A stretch of 64,000 nt of DNA. Source: Desnuesiella massiliensis (GTDB lineage Bacteria; Bacillota; Clostridia; Clostridiales; Clostridiaceae). The notes beneath the pieces were generated by a model. It searched no databases and was not told where the DNA came from. It saw only the letters and a list, made by a program, of their open reading frames with translations. The stretch spans positions 630,216 through 694,215 of the forward strand of contig NZ_LN879454.1 in assembly GCF_001403615.1 (NCBI RefSeq), read 5' to 3'. Positions within the stretch are counted from its first letter, which is position 1; each line of letters opens with the position of its first letter. Positions 1 through 10,389 of this stretch are shown in pieces. Position numbers and translations under genes: made by a program.

Positions 1-1230
1 TGGAAAGCAAAGAATTTTGGTAAAACGTTAGCGAGTAGAAACGTTGAAATAAAACATGCCATTGTGGATTATTTTAAGAACAACTGTAAGATTTTATTGG
101 TAACAGATGCAGGCTCAGAAGGATTAAATCTTCAGTTTTGCAATTCGGTGATTAATTATGACTTGCCATGGAATCCGCAAAAAATTGAGCAGAGAATTGG
201 TCGATGCCATCGATACGGACAGATGAACGATACCATTGTTATCAATTTACTAAACACAGAAAATATAGCTGATAGAAGAGTATACGAGATTCTATCGGAG
301 AAATTCGAACTGTTCGAAGGAGTCTTTGGTGCATCTGATCAGGCACTTGGACTATTAGAATCTGGTATTGACTTTGAAAAAAGAGTTTTGATGATATATC
401 AAAAATGCAATAGCATAGGAGAATTTAATAAAGAGTTCAAAGCTTTGGAAAAAGAGTTTGAGAGAAAGAGGAATGTTAAGTTCCAAGAACTGAAAAATCT
501 TTTAAGCGATGAGAAAGAACATCATTCAAATAGTTATAAAAGTATTCTTTCGGATGTCATGCATTTCTTGAATGAGTTAAAAAAGTGGGAGGCGGTAAAG
601 CCGCCAACTAAAGGCACTAAGTATCCTGTGGCTTATGCAATTAACATCAGAAACAAAGAAAAGCATGGCTTAGAACATGGTTTCATTTTAATGGGAGGGC
701 TATATAACAACCAAGACTTTTTACTTCCGTTCCTCCGAGTGTTTGATGAAAAAGGGAACAAACTTGAATTAAGCGAAGCTGCGATATTAGAAATTATGGA
801 GAATATTGAGGAGTCGAGTGTTGCTCCTATAACAATATCAGATAAAGATTTGGAAAAATGCGGAGAGAGTATTTATAGTGAGTTGTTGCTAATGTATTAT
901 TCTTCTAACAAAGCAGCGATAGACTACAATAAGGCTAAAATTGATAATTGGGCTATGCTTCGTAAAGATTACTTTAACCTTGAAATCAGTGAGATTGAAA
1001 AAAGTATAACTGAAATAAAAGATCAAGCATTAGCCACTAAGAATTTCAAGGAAAAAATAGATTTAAAGAAGCAAGCTGAGGCGAAAGAAAAAGAACGAGA
1101 TGAAATGATAATCAAATTCCATCAGTCAATTGCCAGCATTGATGAAGAAGCAAAGCATCTGATTAAAGATTTTGAAAATCAATTTGAAATAAATCCGGTA
1201 CTCTTTGCAAGAGTAGTGGCGAAATTCTAG
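1..1230 (+). CDS. drmD: DISARM SNF2-family helicase DrmD, C-terminal part
   Basis: The reading frame is open from base 1, so the gene begins left of the window and only its last 409 codons are present. The first visible part is the helicase C-lobe: TDAGSEGLNLQFC (motif V) followed by QRIGRCHRYGQ (motif VI), the signature of SNF2/Swi2 DNA translocases. After this comes a long charged, probably coiled-coil tail (about residues 110-400). DrmD is the SNF2-like protein of class 1 DISARM, an anti-phage system that blocks unmodified incoming DNA. The name rests on the neighbours: the methylase starts 12 bases downstream and drmA, drmB and drmC follow in the same operon. The SNF2 assignment is firm, the drmD name fairly so. 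Confidence 0.8.
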   Translation, partial: WKAKNFGKTLASRNVEIKHAIVDYFKNNCKILLVTDAGSEGLNLQFCNSVINYDLPWNPQKIEQRIGRCHRYGQMNDTIVINLLNTENIADRRVYEILSEKFELFEGVFGASDQALGLLESGIDFEKRVLMIYQKCNSIGEFNKEFKALEKEFERKRNVKFQELKNLLSDEKEHHSNSYKSILSDVMHFLNELKKWEAVKPPTKGTKYPVAYAINIRNKEKHGLEHGFILMGGLYNNQDFLLPFLRVFDEKGNKLELSEAAILEIMENIEESSVAPITISDKDLEKCGESIYSELLLMYYSSNKAAIDYNKAKIDNWAMLRKDYFNLEISEIEKSITEIKDQALATKNFKEKIDLKKQAEAKEKERDEMIIKFHQSIASIDEEAKHLIKDFENQFEINPVLFARVVAKF

Positions 1231-1242
1231 GAGGAAGAGTAG

Positions 1243-2664
1243 ATGAAGAAACAAGGGAAGCTTGAGCTAACATGGGTTGGAAAATACGATGATAGAATTA
1301 TAGAACCACGGATTTTGATAGAAGATAAATCAAAATCTTATGGAGATGCAACAACACAAAACATGCTAATTCATGGTGATAATTTAATAGCTTTAAAAGC
1401 ATTAGAACAAGATTTTGCAGGGAAAATCAAGTGTATTTATATTGATCCACCATTTAATACTGGGAGTGCTTTTGAACATTATGAAGATGGGATAGAACAC
1501 TCTATTTGGCTGTCAATGATGAAAGCCAGATTGGAATTATTAAAAAATCTTTTATCAGATGACGGCGGTATATTTGTCCACATTGATTATAATGAAGAAG
1601 CATATCTTCGAGTGCTTATGGATGAAATATTTGGCAGAAGTAATTTTCGCAATACAATTATAGTCTCTAGGATAAAAAAGAATATTCGAGAAAGAGAATT
1701 TGTAAGAGCTTTGAATTATGCGCATGATGTAATTGTATTTTATGCAAAGTCAGAAAAAACCGTTATTTTACCTCCTACAAAGAAAGTTACTAAGAATGAT
1801 AGATGGCACAGTTTTGAAGCTAATGGAGTTAGGAATGGTATGGATTATGATTTGTTTGGCTATAAGCCAAAAGAAGGTAATCATTGGAGATGGTCATACG
1901 ATAGAGCACAACAAGCTATAAAAGATGGAACCCTTCGACCGAATCCTAGAACGGGAAAACCAGAATACTTTATTCCAGCAAGTGATACAGAGCTAATGGA
2001 TACAATATGGACGGACTTAACATCTTCAGCCTTTAATTGGAAATTCCCGAATGGTGAAAAAAATGAAAAGTTAATTGAAAGAATTATTTCTATGATTACT
2101 AATGAAGGGGATATTGTACTTGATAGTTTTTTGGGTTCTGGGACTACTGCTGCTGTAGCGCATAAAATGAAAAGAAGATGGATTGGAATTGAAAAGGGTG
2201 ACCATTGCTATACGCACTGCATTAATAGGTTAATAGATGTTATTGATGGTGAGCAAAGTGGAATATCAAGAGATTTTAACTGGCAAGGTGGTGGAGGCTT
2301 TAAATTCTATGAACTTGCTGAACCACTGCTTATTAAGAATCCAATACTACCAATATATCAAATTAATCCTGTGTACACTTTTGATATGATGGCCGAAGCA
2401 ATTTGCAAACTAGAAGGCTTTAAGTATTCACCTGTGGGAGAATATCACGGTATTTCGTCAGAAAATAGATTTATTCATGTTACGAATCAATTTGTAAATA
2501 GTAGTTATGTTATATCAATAACAAAGAATTTGGACAAACATCAATCGTTACTAATATATTGCACTAAAAAACAATCAAAAATGATTTTGCCTGACAACAT
2601 AGAGATTAAGAAAATACCAAAAGATTTGTTAGAAAAATGTAGCTTTGAAAGCGAGGGGATGTAA
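1243..2664 (+). CDS. drmMI: DISARM DNA adenine-N6 methyltransferase DrmMI
   Basis: This 473-residue protein is a beta-class amino-methyltransferase like type III Mod subunits. The catalytic motif IV DPPF (YIDPPFNTGSAF, near residue 67) comes before the AdoMet-binding motif I (DSFLGSGTTAA, near residue 293), which is the beta-class order. In class 1 DISARM such a methylase marks host DNA as self. The target site cannot be read from sequence. The ATG at 1243 follows a strong AGGAGG, 12 bases after drmD stops, so the genes are co-transcribed. A plain type III Mod paired with the next gene (Res-like) is an alternative reading, but the DrmD/A/B/C context favours DISARM. Confidence 0.85.
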   Translation: MKKQGKLELTWVGKYDDRIIEPRILIEDKSKSYGDATTQNMLIHGDNLIALKALEQDFAGKIKCIYIDPPFNTGSAFEHYEDGIEHSIWLSMMKARLELLKNLLSDDGGIFVHIDYNEEAYLRVLMDEIFGRSNFRNTIIVSRIKKNIREREFVRALNYAHDVIVFYAKSEKTVILPPTKKVTKNDRWHSFEANGVRNGMDYDLFGYKPKEGNHWRWSYDRAQQAIKDGTLRPNPRTGKPEYFIPASDTELMDTIWTDLTSSAFNWKFPNGEKNEKLIERIISMITNEGDIVLDSFLGSGTTAAVAHKMKRRWIGIEKGDHCYTHCINRLIDVIDGEQSGISRDFNWQGGGGFKFYELAEPLLIKNPILPIYQINPVYTFDMMAEAICKLEGFKYSPVGEYHGISSENRFIHVTNQFVNSSYVISITKNLDKHQSLLIYCTKKQSKMILPDNIEIKKIPKDLLEKCSFESEGM

Positions 2665-2665
2665 G

Positions 2666-5320
2666 ATGAGTATTGTAAACAAGATTAACTGGGCTATGAG
2701 TTTGAGGGAGCCACAATTAGAAGCTCTTACATATCTTGATGCCATAAGCTCCAAGTTGGATTATAAAAATTGCTCTAAAGAAGAAGCAGAAAAAGTTGCT
2801 CATGAGAATTGTGAAGGCAATCGAAATATAATGATTGACAAAGATTTTCACTTTCCATCCTTTTGCTTTGAAATAGCTACTGGTATAGGCAAGACGAGGC
2901 TGATGGGAGCATGCATATATTATCTATATAAAACAAAGGGCTATAAGCATTTTTTCATTCTGGCGCCAGGAAACACAATATATGATAAACTCCGTAAAGA
3001 GACCATGCCGCACCATCCCAAATATATGTTCAAAGGACTTGAAGCTGAAATGGGAAGGCCGAAAGTATATGATGGTGAGAACTATTTGAATTATCCTGCT
3101 AAATTTACTCAGCAAGAAATATATGTTGAGAAAACATCAGAGATTCAAATATTCATTTTTAATATCGGCAAAATATTTCAACGCGGGGACGTACAGTTCA
3201 ATTTCCACGATTTCAAGGAGTGTTTAGGCGGCTCTTTCGCAGATGTACTAAAGAGCTTCGATGATCTAGTCATTTGTATGGATGAAGCTCATAGATATTA
3301 TGCACCGGCATCTAAGAAAGCTATCGATTATTTGAACCCGATTCTTGGGTTGGAATTTACAGCTACACCGAAGCCGGAGAATAGAAATATTATATACAGT
3401 TTTGATTTGGCCAAGGGTGCAGGAAAGTATCTCAAGATTCCGGTAGTCATGGGAAGAACTAATACTGCTGGATTTAGTGATGCAGATATTGAGGAAATGA
3501 AAATAAAAGATGGCATCAAGCTTCATGAACAACGTAAAGCGGTGGTTTATAAGTATTGCACAGAAAACAATCTACCACAGGTTAAACCAATTGTTCTTAT
3601 TTCTTGTAAGGATACTAACCATGCGAAAGCAGTTAGAGAAAAAATAGATTCTGACGAGTTTTTTGAAGGCAGGTATAAAGGTAAGGTTGTTGAGATACAT
3701 TCAGGGACTACCAGTGTTGAATCGGATGAAAATATCAGAAAACTACTCACAATAGAAGAAAACACCAATCCTATAGAAATAGTTTTGCACGTATACAAGC
3801 TTAAAGAGGGATGGGATGTTAATAATCTCTTTACGATTGTTCCGTTAAATGCTGCGAAGAGTGAAATCTTGGCTTTGCAAACGATAGGTCGTGGACTCCG
3901 TTTGCCGTTTGGACAAATTACTGGGCAAGATGAACTTGATACTTTAGATATTGTTGCGCACGATCACTACAGAGAACTGATTGATGATGTAAAATCCAAT
4001 CCGATTTTCAAAACAAGAAACTTGGACGAGAATGATGTGCCTCAGACAAAAGCAGTGGATGTAGTTGCTGAGTTTAATGATGGACAGATGGCACTTTTTC
4101 AACAAACAGTTGAGGCTACTGCGATAAAGTCGTTTCAAGACATTAATGATTTGAAGGTACAAGAAGAGCTGTATAAGGGCTATCTAAAAGCTTTTGCGAA
4201 AGAGATGAAACCGGTTAAAGATGATAAAACGGTTGACCAGATGTCATTGTTTGATCTTGAGGTATTCATTCAGAAAGTGGCTGAAGAACCTGCTATTTAT
4301 AAGGTAGATGAGTCAAAAGAACAGAAGCCAAAGGCTAAAACGCCTATTATGAAAAAAGAAGAATTTATAAAAAAAATCAAAAAGGTTGCACAACGAGCTG
4401 TAAGTGTTCCAAGGATTAGCATCGGCTATAGTTCGACTATCACTTTTAAACCCGTTACCATCAAAAGAAACATTGTAGATTTTGACACAGCGACTTCATA
4501 TATCGAAAGATATGATGTCATTAACGAAAGGTTGTTGATGTCAATAGAAGCTGTTGCTCTTGAGACAGAAGACCCAGTTAATGAATTGGCGTGTATGTTA
4601 TTGGATTCAATTGATGAATTCGACTCAAATGATGCTGAGTATATTATTGATGTTGTCGAACAATACCTCAATCTGATTGAGGGAAGCTTTGAAGATAAGA
4701 AAAAAATAGTTAGAAGATATGCAGCAGCAATAATTAAAGATATAAGTGACCAAGTTTATGCCGCGAAAGAGGAGCATACCGAGTTCATATATAATGTTGA
4801 AAAGGACTTGATTCTGTTTGGAAAGTTCGTAAAGAATGTAAAGCCGGACGGTAAAGTTGATTACAAAAAAGAAATAGCTGACAAGAAGAATATTAGACAG
4901 TATTTATTTACTGGATATAAGAAGTCATACTATCCTGAAAATGGGTTTGATAGTGATGATGAGAGAAGATTGGCAGTTATATTAGAAGATGATCCAGATG
5001 TGGTACGTTGGATCAAACCCCCACTTAATCAATTGGGTTTATTCTATAAGGCAGGGCATCAATATAATCCGGACTTTATTGTTGAAACAGCAAATACCAA
5101 GTACTTGGTAGAAGTAAAAGCAAGTAATATGACCAAGGATGAAGATGTAATTGATAAGGCTAAAGCTGCAATAAAGTGGTGTGAATGTGCTGCCGGAGTC
5201 GATGCTGACAAAAAAGAATGGAAATTCAGGCTAATTGCAGGACAAAATATCGCTATTGGCAATACTTTTAAATACACCATGGGGATGAGCGAGAACATGG
5301 AGGGCATAGTAAATGAGTGA
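2666..5320 (+). CDS. Type III Res-like DEAD/DEAH helicase with C-terminal PD-(D/E)XK nuclease, inside the DISARM operon
   Basis: An 884-residue superfamily 2 helicase. Walker A is ATGIGKTR (near residue 77) and Walker B is CMDEAHRY (near 205). A helicase C-lobe with QTIGRGLRLPFG follows (near 420). The C-terminus carries PDFIVE followed by YLVEVKAS (about 805-825), the D...ExK arrangement of restriction nucleases, so it should translocate on and cut DNA. The ATG at 2666 is preferred over the TTG at 2645 because GCGAGGGG lies just before it and it starts two bases after the methylase stops. It resembles the Res subunit of type III restriction enzymes and may pair with the preceding Mod-like methylase. 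It is not one of the five class 1 DISARM genes known to me (drmD, drmMI, drmA, drmB, drmC). Confidence 0.85.
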   Translation: MSIVNKINWAMSLREPQLEALTYLDAISSKLDYKNCSKEEAEKVAHENCEGNRNIMIDKDFHFPSFCFEIATGIGKTRLMGACIYYLYKTKGYKHFFILAPGNTIYDKLRKETMPHHPKYMFKGLEAEMGRPKVYDGENYLNYPAKFTQQEIYVEKTSEIQIFIFNIGKIFQRGDVQFNFHDFKECLGGSFADVLKSFDDLVICMDEAHRYYAPASKKAIDYLNPILGLEFTATPKPENRNIIYSFDLAKGAGKYLKIPVVMGRTNTAGFSDADIEEMKIKDGIKLHEQRKAVVYKYCTENNLPQVKPIVLISCKDTNHAKAVREKIDSDEFFEGRYKGKVVEIHSGTTSVESDENIRKLLTIEENTNPIEIVLHVYKLKEGWDVNNLFTIVPLNAAKSEILALQTIGRGLRLPFGQITGQDELDTLDIVAHDHYRELIDDVKSNPIFKTRNLDENDVPQTKAVDVVAEFNDGQMALFQQTVEATAIKSFQDINDLKVQEELYKGYLKAFAKEMKPVKDDKTVDQMSLFDLEVFIQKVAEEPAIYKVDESKEQKPKAKTPIMKKEEFIKKIKKVAQRAVSVPRISIGYSSTITFKPVTIKRNIVDFDTATSYIERYDVINERLLMSIEAVALETEDPVNELACMLLDSIDEFDSNDAEYIIDVVEQYLNLIEGSFEDKKKIVRRYAAAIIKDISDQVYAAKEEHTEFIYNVEKDLILFGKFVKNVKPDGKVDYKKEIADKKNIRQYLFTGYKKSYYPENGFDSDDERRLAVILEDDPDVVRWIKPPLNQLGLFYKAGHQYNPDFIVETANTKYLVEVKASNMTKDEDVIDKAKAAIKWCECAAGVDADKKEWKFRLIAGQNIAIGNTFKYTMGMSENMEGIVNE

Positions 5321-8300
5321 TCATGTTTATGCGAAAGTTCGTGAGAAGATAATAGAAGCCTTAAATACTGATTTGATTGGCCCTCTTGAAGTCGAGGAAA
5401 TGCTTGATGAATCACCTTTGAGTACTTATATCACAGGTATGCTATATCCACTGAAGAGTCAAGCATCAAGTGAAGCTGAGCTTGAAAATAATGATTTTGT
5501 AAGTGATACGATAGAAGACGAGAGAGATACATTAGAAGAAGACTACGAAGATAAGGTTGTTTCAAAATTCAAGCAGCAATCTTCTGTAGGCTTAAGTTTC
5601 TATGTGTCGGAAGAACTGAATCACTTTGAAGTTGTGGCCAGATGGGGAGAATACTCCAAAGATAAGATTGAGCTGGAAGAGGATGTTGAAAGCGGTAAGA
5701 AAAAAAGTAAAAAAACCGTTTATATCCGTGAACAAAAAGTTGAATCTATTTCTGTTGATTTGCGCAGTTTTGATAAAGCCCATGACGTCCCATTGGTATC
5801 TGATCCGGCTATAAAAATACGTATCATTCAATTCAAATTGAATAATAAACACAAGTTGGTTTCAGTTTATCTATATAATGGCAAACAAACTGGGCAAGAT
5901 AGAGATTTCGAAAATGTAATGTTTCAGACGGAATTAGTTGTAAAATCTATCGATGGTAGTTCCATTTTCTTGCCTGAGCATAAATGTCGTGAGAAAGAAA
6001 TTGCGGATGAGTTCTATTATGAAAAGCGTCCTATTTATTCCAGAGGTCATGGCTGTGCAGCAAGCTGGGTTTGTAAGGACAATGGAAATGCTTGTGAGAT
6101 AAAGTCGGAATTTATCCCTTCTCACGAGATAAATGCTGTTAGTCCGGAGTTGAAGAACTTCGGCGGGAATTATTTTTCAATGAGATTTATGTCTCGACCA
6201 AATAACAAAGTTGAGACCATTAGTAGATTGAAAGCATTAAAAGATGAGTACGAAGAATGGATAAATGATTTGGGCAAGAGCGACAAAATGAAGGATTCTT
6301 CTTTTTTATCCAAGGGGAATAGCATCATAAATGAGTGCAGGAAAGCATCTGATAGAATTTCACAAGGAATAAGTCTTTTAGAAAATAATGAAGATGTTTT
6401 CAGAGCATTTTGTTTTATGAATCAAGCCATGTATTTGCAAAGAAGTATCGCTCAGTTTGCTAATAAATATGGAAAGGGGATAGATTGTAGTCTTGGCGAT
6501 TTTAATAAGGAAGATCACAGCACCTGGAGACCGTTTCAAATAGCGTTTATCTTATTAAATATTGCAAGTTGCGCTAACCTTAAGGATGCATATAGAGATA
6601 ATGTTGATCTTTTGTATTTTCCTACAGGTGGTGGTAAGACTGAGGCGTATTTAGGACTTATTGCATTTGTTATAGGATATCGAAGATTGACGGCTTCGAA
6701 GGAAACAGAATATGAAAAAGATGGTGGTGTAACTGTATTTTTAAGATACACATTACGTCTATTAACTACGCAACAGCGTGATAGATTGACGAAAATGATT
6801 TGCGCAGCTGAAATTATCCGTAGTAAAAATCCAGACCTATATGGAAAACAAAGGATTTCTATAGGATTCTGGGTTGGTAGTGGGGTTACTCCTAATAATT
6901 TTAAAGAACTTGATGATGCTGAAAAAGGTCCTCAAGCAATTAATAAACTTACAAAACAGGTAATTGTCTGCCCAATGTGTGGTACAGCCATTAAAAAAGA
7001 GAATTATGAAATTGATACGGACAAATGCGAAGTAAAAATCCATTGTCCTGATTCTAAGTGTCATTTCTACAAATTTAATGGTGTGAGTATTCCTGTATAT
7101 TTAGTGGACGAAGAAATATACAGGAAGTGCCCAACCGTAATAATATCTACTGTTGATAAATTTGCAAGATTGCCTTGGGATGAGAAAATGGGATTGTTGT
7201 TTGGTAAAACAGACAGGTATTGTGAACGTCACGGTTATATTGCGGTTGGTGAAGAACATCCAAACAGGCATAATAAATCAAAATCATTGGCAGCTTCGCA
7301 AACAATTGAGACAAAAATGTTCTACCCCCCAGAATTAATTGTTCAGGATGAGTTGCATTTGATTACCGGACCACTTGGTACAATTTATGGTGCATATGAA
7401 ACTGTTGTCGAGGATATGTGTGCCATTGAAAGAGATGGCAGGAAAATTCTCCCCAAATATATTGTATCTACAGCAACAATTAAAAACGCAGATGCTCAAA
7501 TTAGATGCTTATATGGCAGGGATAATTTTTCACAATTCCCACCCAGTGGTTTTGATATCAGCGATAGTTATTTTATCAAGGAAATCTCTCTTCAAGATAA
7601 GCCTTTTAGAAAGTACTGTGGTATTTGTGCTACTGGGAAGTCTATGAAGACAACAATTTTAAGAGTTTATGCAGTTTTGTTGCAACAAGCACTAGAACTT
7701 TCAAAAATCGAAGAGTTCAAAGAATACGTTGACCCATATTATACTCTAATTGGTTATTTCAACAGTATCAGAGAGCTTGGCGGTACAGTTAGACTGTTGC
7801 AGGATGACATCCCTGCCCGCATAAAACGAATTGTAAAAAAATATGGATATGGTTCAATAAGATACTTGAACAGAACGAAAGAGATAACATCTCGTGTGTC
7901 TTCTTATCAAATAGCTGAGTTACTAGAAAAATTGACAATTGAATCAGATAATAAGGAATGCTTAGATGTCGCAATTGCAACAAACATGATTGCTGTTGGA
8001 ATGGACGTCGATCGTTTAGGATTGATGTCAGTGACCGGACAACCTAAGCAAAATTCTGAATACATTCAGGCAACAAGCCGTATTGGGAGAAAGTATCCTG
8101 GACTTGTTGTGACGATCTATAATCCTTATCGACCAAGAGACTTATCGCATTATGAAAATTTCATGGGATTCCATTCTCATATGTATCGTTATGTGGAAGG
8201 AACTACTGCTACGCCTTTCTCGGCACGAGCAAGAGATAGGGTATTACATGCTTTACTGGTATCGCTTTTGAGATTGAAAAACGGGGAACTGGCAATCAAT

Positions 8301-8621
8301 GAAGGAGCGGGAAGAATCAATGAGGCTGCTGATGAAGTAATTCAGGAGGCAAAAGATATCATTTTGCAAAGAGGGGCTGTTGTTGCATCAAAAGCAAATG
8401 ATGATACTCTCAGAGAAATGGATATTTTCATTGATGAATGGAAGCATCTTTGTAATAGTGACAAAAGACTATTTTACTATGTTAAAAATACGGAAAACTT
8501 CAATAGACTTCTCAATTTTTACAATGAATATTGTACACCAAAAGAAAAACCGACACTTAACTCAATGAGAGAGGTAGAAAGTACATCTTCACTATATTAT
8601 TACACGGAGGGGGCGCAATAG
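5313..8621 (+). CDS. drmA: DISARM helicase DrmA
   Basis: A 1102-residue helicase with the features of DrmA. There is an acidic N-terminal domain, then Walker A FPTGGGKTEA (near residue 436) and a DExH-type Walker B VQDELHLI (near 677). A zinc-binding insertion has CPMC and CPDSKC pairs (about 553-583). The C-lobe contains ATNMIAVGMDVDRLG and QATSRIGRKYPG (about 888-925). DrmA forms the core DISARM complex with DrmB, which is thought to load on and block incoming phage DNA. Its ATG overlaps the end of the Res-like gene by 8 bases, so translation is probably coupled, and drmB starts one base after its stop. Confidence 0.9.
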   Translation: MSDHVYAKVREKIIEALNTDLIGPLEVEEMLDESPLSTYITGMLYPLKSQASSEAELENNDFVSDTIEDERDTLEEDYEDKVVSKFKQQSSVGLSFYVSEELNHFEVVARWGEYSKDKIELEEDVESGKKKSKKTVYIREQKVESISVDLRSFDKAHDVPLVSDPAIKIRIIQFKLNNKHKLVSVYLYNGKQTGQDRDFENVMFQTELVVKSIDGSSIFLPEHKCREKEIADEFYYEKRPIYSRGHGCAASWVCKDNGNACEIKSEFIPSHEINAVSPELKNFGGNYFSMRFMSRPNNKVETISRLKALKDEYEEWINDLGKSDKMKDSSFLSKGNSIINECRKASDRISQGISLLENNEDVFRAFCFMNQAMYLQRSIAQFANKYGKGIDCSLGDFNKEDHSTWRPFQIAFILLNIASCANLKDAYRDNVDLLYFPTGGGKTEAYLGLIAFVIGYRRLTASKETEYEKDGGVTVFLRYTLRLLTTQQRDRLTKMICAAEIIRSKNPDLYGKQRISIGFWVGSGVTPNNFKELDDAEKGPQAINKLTKQVIVCPMCGTAIKKENYEIDTDKCEVKIHCPDSKCHFYKFNGVSIPVYLVDEEIYRKCPTVIISTVDKFARLPWDEKMGLLFGKTDRYCERHGYIAVGEEHPNRHNKSKSLAASQTIETKMFYPPELIVQDELHLITGPLGTIYGAYETVVEDMCAIERDGRKILPKYIVSTATIKNADAQIRCLYGRDNFSQFPPSGFDISDSYFIKEISLQDKPFRKYCGICATGKSMKTTILRVYAVLLQQALELSKIEEFKEYVDPYYTLIGYFNSIRELGGTVRLLQDDIPARIKRIVKKYGYGSIRYLNRTKEITSRVSSYQIAELLEKLTIESDNKECLDVAIATNMIAVGMDVDRLGLMSVTGQPKQNSEYIQATSRIGRKYPGLVVTIYNPYRPRDLSHYENFMGFHSHMYRYVEGTTATPFSARARDRVLHALLVSLLRLKNGELAINEGAGRINEAADEVIQEAKDIILQRGAVVASKANDDTLREMDIFIDEWKHLCNSDKRLFYYVKNTENFNRLLNFYNEYCTPKEKPTLNSMREVESTSSLYYYTEGAQ

Positions 8622-8622
8622 G

Positions 8623-10389
8623 ATGAAAATAAATAAACTGGGAGAACTAAGGCCAAACCAATTAATAACAACCTTTGGCCCTGGAGCGATACTTGATGTA
8701 GTGGAGGACTCGGTAACAGTGTTAGATATTAATTATTGGGATAAATATGGGAAAACCATATATGATGCAAGGCTAGCATCTTATTTAGGAGTTGATAATT
8801 TCAAAACTCCTAAAACTTCTTGGCAAGGAGACATACCAGTAGTTTCATTCCCGAACTATCATATATGCAAGAAAAGCACATGTAATCATCTATTCGATAT
8901 TAGTGAAAATTTTGATGTGGACAAGTATTTGCAAAACGGTCCAACATGCCCTATTTGTGGGTTCAAAGCTTATCCAGCAAGGTTTATTATGTCCTGTGTT
9001 GATGGACATCTAGATGATTTCCCTTGGCGTTGGTGGGTTCATCATGGCGATACTAAATGTAAAAAGGATTTGAAGCTGGTATCGACAGGTAATACCTCAT
9101 CTCTAGCTGAAATAATTGTTAAATGTGAATGTGGTGCTTCAAGAACGATGAGTGGTTCAACGCAGTCAGAGAATTTTGCAGGGCTGATATGCAGTGGAAG
9201 ACATCCGCATAATCCAAGAATGGCAAAAAAGACAAATGGAACCTATTCTAAATGTGATAAAGCGGTCATTCCCTCGCAAAGAGGAGCTTCTAATGTATAT
9301 TTTCCTGTCATAAGAAGTGCAATATCCATACCGCCTTGGATTAACCCGTTAAACTCTATGATAGATGAACACTATAGGGATATTTTGAATTTAAGGGAGT
9401 ACATTGGTGAAGAGGCCATTATAAAAATATATGAGAAGCACTTTACGACAATTTGCTCGAAAGATGAATTTGTTGAAGCAGTTAAAAGACGAGATGAAAA
9501 GGTTAAAGAATTTATCGAAATAAAAGAAATGGAATATGCAGCTATAACACATCATAATGATTTACTTTATCAGACGGATGTAAAATATTTTAAAGCAGAA
9601 GAAGAGCTAATTCCTGCATATTTAAGCAAATATTTTTCCAGAGTAATTAAGATCCATAGATTAAGAGAAGTAATGGTATTGCTTGGTTTTATGAGAATGG
9701 ATTCCCCAGAACCAGAAGTTGAAGATGCGAAAAACATAGTATATCTAACAAAAAATAAAACAGGTGAATCGTGGCTACCAGGAGTTGAAATCAATGGGGA
9801 AGGTATCTTTATAGAGTTTAATAAAGAAACGGTTGCAAAATGGAATACGGTATTGAGAACGGGACAGTTATCAGATCAATACAAGAAGTTTTATAACGAG
9901 TTTTGCAGCTCGAGAGGTTGGACAAAATATAAAGAGAGAAATGCAGAGTATGTTCTGCTGCATACATTTGCTCACTTAATGATAAAAGAAATGGCAATGC
10001 AATCCGGATATTCTTCATCAGCCATAAAAGAGAGAATCTATAGTAGTGAGAATATGTGTGGAATTCTGCTATACACCGGTAGTTCTGATAAAGAAGGTTC
10101 CTTGGGCGGACTTGTGGAAATTGGAGAAATGAATAAATTAATCATTGTATTAAAACAAGCTCTTGAGAATGCAATGCTTTGCACGACTGACCCAGAGTGT
10201 ATGATGAGTGAGCCTTCTGCTGATGACCTTAATGGAGTAGCTTGTCATTCTTGTGTGATGATAGCAGAGACCGCATGTGAAAGTGGTAATAGATTACTTG
10301 ACCGTTCGCTTGTTATACCTTTGCCATCAAAAGAAGAGAGTGCCTACTTTAGGGAGTTGGTGAAAGAATTATGCGGGATGGATATATAG
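8623..10389 (+). CDS. drmB: DISARM DUF1998 protein DrmB
   Basis: A 588-residue protein that opens with RPNQLITTFGPGAIL (about residues 9-23), a typical DrmB N-terminus. Cysteine clusters follow (CKKSTC, CPICG, CECG), and a C-terminal DUF1998 segment contains LLHTFAHLMIKEMA and GGLVEIG with further cysteines (CHSC). DrmB partners DrmA in the DISARM core complex. Its ATG comes immediately after the drmA stop and its end overlaps drmC, which fixes it within one operon. The family assignment is strong from domain content and order. Confidence 0.9.
   Translation: MKINKLGELRPNQLITTFGPGAILDVVEDSVTVLDINYWDKYGKTIYDARLASYLGVDNFKTPKTSWQGDIPVVSFPNYHICKKSTCNHLFDISENFDVDKYLQNGPTCPICGFKAYPARFIMSCVDGHLDDFPWRWWVHHGDTKCKKDLKLVSTGNTSSLAEIIVKCECGASRTMSGSTQSENFAGLICSGRHPHNPRMAKKTNGTYSKCDKAVIPSQRGASNVYFPVIRSAISIPPWINPLNSMIDEHYRDILNLREYIGEEAIIKIYEKHFTTICSKDEFVEAVKRRDEKVKEFIEIKEMEYAAITHHNDLLYQTDVKYFKAEEELIPAYLSKYFSRVIKIHRLREVMVLLGFMRMDSPEPEVEDAKNIVYLTKNKTGESWLPGVEINGEGIFIEFNKETVAKWNTVLRTGQLSDQYKKFYNEFCSSRGWTKYKERNAEYVLLHTFAHLMIKEMAMQSGYSSSAIKERIYSSENMCGILLYTGSSDKEGSLGGLVEIGEMNKLIIVLKQALENAMLCTTDPECMMSEPSADDLNGVACHSCVMIAETACESGNRLLDRSLVIPLPSKEESAYFRELVKELCGMDI

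Noticed and set aside
4220..4240. ATAAAACGG inside the Res-like gene, resembling the shared promoter box on the minus strand
   Set aside because: Only the core matches, the outer TGTC/GACA bases and a spaced -10 are missing, and it lies inside a coding region.
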